Assembly (NCBI RefSeq): GCF_030812475.1 | Contig: NZ_JAUSSR010000005.1 | Coordinates: 124,001 to 188,000 of the forward strand | Direction of reading: 5' to 3' | Length of the DNA: 64,000 nucleotides | Source of the DNA: Pseudomonas lini | Lineage (GTDB): Bacteria > Pseudomonadota > Gammaproteobacteria > Pseudomonadales > Pseudomonadaceae | Shown here: positions 62,464-64,000 of the stretch, in pieces | How positions within the stretch are numbered: the stretch's first letter is position 1 | Layout of the letters: each line of letters opens with the position of its first letter | Position numbers and translations under genes: made by a program | Notes under the pieces: model-generated | Told to the model about the DNA's origin: nothing | Database searches by the model: none | The model's input: the letters and a program-made list of their open reading frames with translations, nothing else

Positions 62464-63221
62464 TTCGTAAACTCTTCGATTTCATCGTCAATCGAATCTG
62501 CCCATTTAGAGGCAGCCCAGCCAGATGCCACCCCAGCAGCCAGCATCAATCCAATTGCACAAAACGGAGCACCTGGCCCGCACACGACCGATACGGCCGA
62601 GCTTGCCAAAGCTGTTCCAGCCGCCCCACCACCTATTGTAATACCCTGTTTAATCGCTTCTTTGGGTTTGTTATCAGCGTTAACAATTTCATAGGTCGCA
62701 TAGGCGATAGTTACGACAATTAAAACCTTGCCTGAAACACTTAAAACCTTATTAAGCGTGTTGAATTTAGCGTTTGGTCTCGCAGACGACTCTACGATTT
62801 CATAATACATGGAGTCTCTCTGCTCAACGCCAAGCTCGAGAAACCTCTTACCAAAGCGCTGAACGGCCTTTTCATCCAGCAACTGCTCTAGAGCCGGCGA
62901 AATAATTTTCTTCTTTTGCGCAAAAGCCAAACCGTGCGTAGATGTCTTGTCTCTGACTTCTGCCATAATCTTGTTGCGCGCTTCGTAACAGAACTCTGCG
63001 GCCTCTTTCACCGACACATTGCCAGCCTTCACTTGCGACAAAACCTCTGCCTTGACCCTCTTGACATTACGATTATAGTTTTCTCGCTGTTTCGCATCGC
63101 TTATAAAATCTGCCGAAAATTTAAGCGCTGCGCCCTCAAAGCTTTCAAGGGCCGGCTTCAAAACCTCATCATCTACAGGATGAACTTCTTGAGCCAGGTA
63201 GTACCGATAAAAAGAATCCAT
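62448..63221 (-). CDS. Putative pore-forming T6SS effector
   Basis: 257 residues without signal peptide. An Ala/Lys/Glu-rich helical N-terminus (1-150) precedes three hydrophobic segments: about 159-180 (VLIVVTIAYATYEIV), 193-212 (ITIGGGAAGTALASSAVSVV, glycine-zipper-like) and 216-236 (CAIGLMLAAGVASGWAAS), then an acidic end. GGAGTAA overlapping the VgrG stop supplies the ribosome site, five bases before ATG. Position right after vgrG and two small downstream genes make it a likely effector; insertion into the target's inner membrane is the inferred action. No catalytic motif was seen. Confidence 0.62.
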   Translation of the reverse strand: MDSFYRYYLAQEVHPVDDEVLKPALESFEGAALKFSADFISDAKQRENYNRNVKRVKAEVLSQVKAGNVSVKEAAEFCYEARNKIMAEVRDKTSTHGLAFAQKKKIISPALEQLLDEKAVQRFGKRFLELGVEQRDSMYYEIVESSARPNAKFNTLNKVLSVSGKVLIVVTIAYATYEIVNADNKPKEAIKQGITIGGGAAGTALASSAVSVVCGPGAPFCAIGLMLAAGVASGWAASKWADSIDDEIEEFTKWKIN

Positions 63222-63226
63222 GATAT

Positions 63227-64000
63227 TTACTCCGCAAGCTCCTTTAACAATCTCTGTGCACCACTGAGTACACTTTCCTGGCTATCCAGGTTCTCAACCT
63301 CGAATTTCACGCACGATTTCCCTGCGAAAGAATAAAAATTCGCCTTGTTTTCACTGTCGAACTCACCTTTTAGGACCGATCCATCATCCATGGTGGCGGT
63401 GCACTTGATGCCTTGATAATTCAGGTCATGTGGAGCTGCAAAGCTGATCCATTGCTCTGAATCCGGAAACTCGATTTTCAGCTCCCCCGGCACCAGCGTA
63501 TGCACACTCATGGTCCGGCCATCCTTGTCGGTCACCCCGTTGAATACTTCGCCTTGCTGGGTGGTGATCCGGTAGCGGCTGAACGGCACCGGCGCCTGGG
63601 CGTCGTCTTTCACGGTGTAGCTGGCGGCATAACCTGCTGGCAGTGGTGTGGTCGGGGTGTTCAGGCTGGCGCCGCCGAGCTGCTGCACATGGGCCGCCTT
63701 GAGGTAGATATTGCCGGGCGCGCCCAGCTCGATCTCGCCACCTTTGAGGCGGATGTAGGCACCGCCGCAGTGGAACAGCAGTTCGTCCGGCGCGCTGATT
63801 TCCACGCGCCCTTCCACGCTTTCGATCTTGATGTCGGTCTTGGCCAGGGCGTGCAGATGGCTGCCCTGAGCGTGCAGCTCGACCTTGCCTTTGCCAGCCT
63901 TGAGTTTCAGGTCGGCGCGTTTTGCGAACAGGCTGATGCCACCCTCCGCCGTTGTGGTGATGTCGTGTCCGGCGCTGATGTCGGCGTTGTGCGCGGCCAT
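63227..64000 (-). CDS. vgrG: VgrG spike protein, C-terminal part (cut by window edge)
   Basis: 257 residues of the C-terminal part; the start lies beyond 64000. The first part is the beta-helix needle (ISLFAKRADLKLKAGKGKVE; LHALAKTDIKIESVEGRVEI) of the DUF2345 type. From about 125 to 178 there is a transthyretin-like module (YRITTQQGEVFNGVTDKDGR; VPGELKIEF), and then a 70-residue tail unlike standard VgrG (about 185-257). The extra modules probably dock the effector coded just downstream. Same strand as all T6SS genes here. Confidence 0.92.
   Translation of the reverse strand: MAAHNADISAGHDITTTAEGGISLFAKRADLKLKAGKGKVELHAQGSHLHALAKTDIKIESVEGRVEISAPDELLFHCGGAYIRLKGGEIELGAPGNIYLKAAHVQQLGGASLNTPTTPLPAGYAASYTVKDDAQAPVPFSRYRITTQQGEVFNGVTDKDGRTMSVHTLVPGELKIEFPDSEQWISFAAPHDLNYQGIKCTATMDDGSVLKGEFDSENKANFYSFAGKSCVKFEVENLDSQESVLSGAQRLLKELAE

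Overview
The window looks like a chromosome segment of a fluorescent-group Pseudomonas. Coding sequence is GC-rich, with proteins such as a DUF2388 protein, a TonB receptor/FecR/ECF-sigma iron system and many LysR/GlxA regulators. The gaps between genes carry the typical Pseudomonas REP palindromes (variants of GTGGGAGCxxGCTTGC), mostly as facing pairs. No rRNA, tRNA, CRISPR array, transposase or phage structural gene was seen.

Layout. 0-8.4 kb: a glutathione S-transferase, a membrane-protein operon ending in a 23-residue hydrophobic peptide, a Cys-rich secreted protein, an OmpR-type two-component pair, and a small redox cluster (SRPBCC protein, SDR, aldo/keto reductase with divergent LysR). 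8.8-10.9 kb: a two-gene ATPase + HNH nuclease cassette bounded by REP pairs, best read as a Septu-like (PtuAB) anti-phage system. 11-24.4 kb: mostly housekeeping or accessory metabolism (LysR, DinB, three more dehydrogenase/cyclase genes, two GlxA-type regulators, a PLP dehydratase, a HAD hydrolase), a lone receiver protein, and an operon of cytochrome b, a Tat-exported molybdopterin oxidoreductase and a Met-rich MxKDx repeat protein. 24.5-28.8 kb: a LuxR-type regulator divergent from an orphan polyamine-type binding protein and a P1-family aminopeptidase, then a GNAT protein. 29.3-33.4 kb: a hydroxamate-type TonB receptor with its FecR and ECF sigma factor behind a clear Fur box. 33.5-35 kb: YceI and an NmrA-like protein.

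35.3-39.9 kb: a catabolic module with second-copy leuCD-like dehydratase subunits, a DmlR-like LysR regulator and a 2-hydroxycarboxylate symporter, which together suggest uptake and dehydration of a citramalate-like acid. 40.1-45.3 kb: a serine esterase, a Phenol_MetA_deg porin, an AraC regulator, a decayed fragment of an RND/MMPL pump and a sugar-acid MFS carrier. REP elements stop at about 37.5 kb.

46.5 kb to the right edge: part of a type VI secretion locus, all on the minus strand and tightly overlapped. In transcription order it contains the VgrG C-terminus (truncated by the window), a putative pore-forming effector with two candidate immunity genes in AT-rich DNA, a class-3 lipase effector followed by two near-duplicate lipoprotein immunity genes, a PAAR protein, an unnamed membrane protein, TssM, TssA, TssF, TssG, TssJ, TssE and a TssA-like/OmpA fusion. 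TssB, C, D, H, K and L are not in the window and presumably lie beyond 64 kb.
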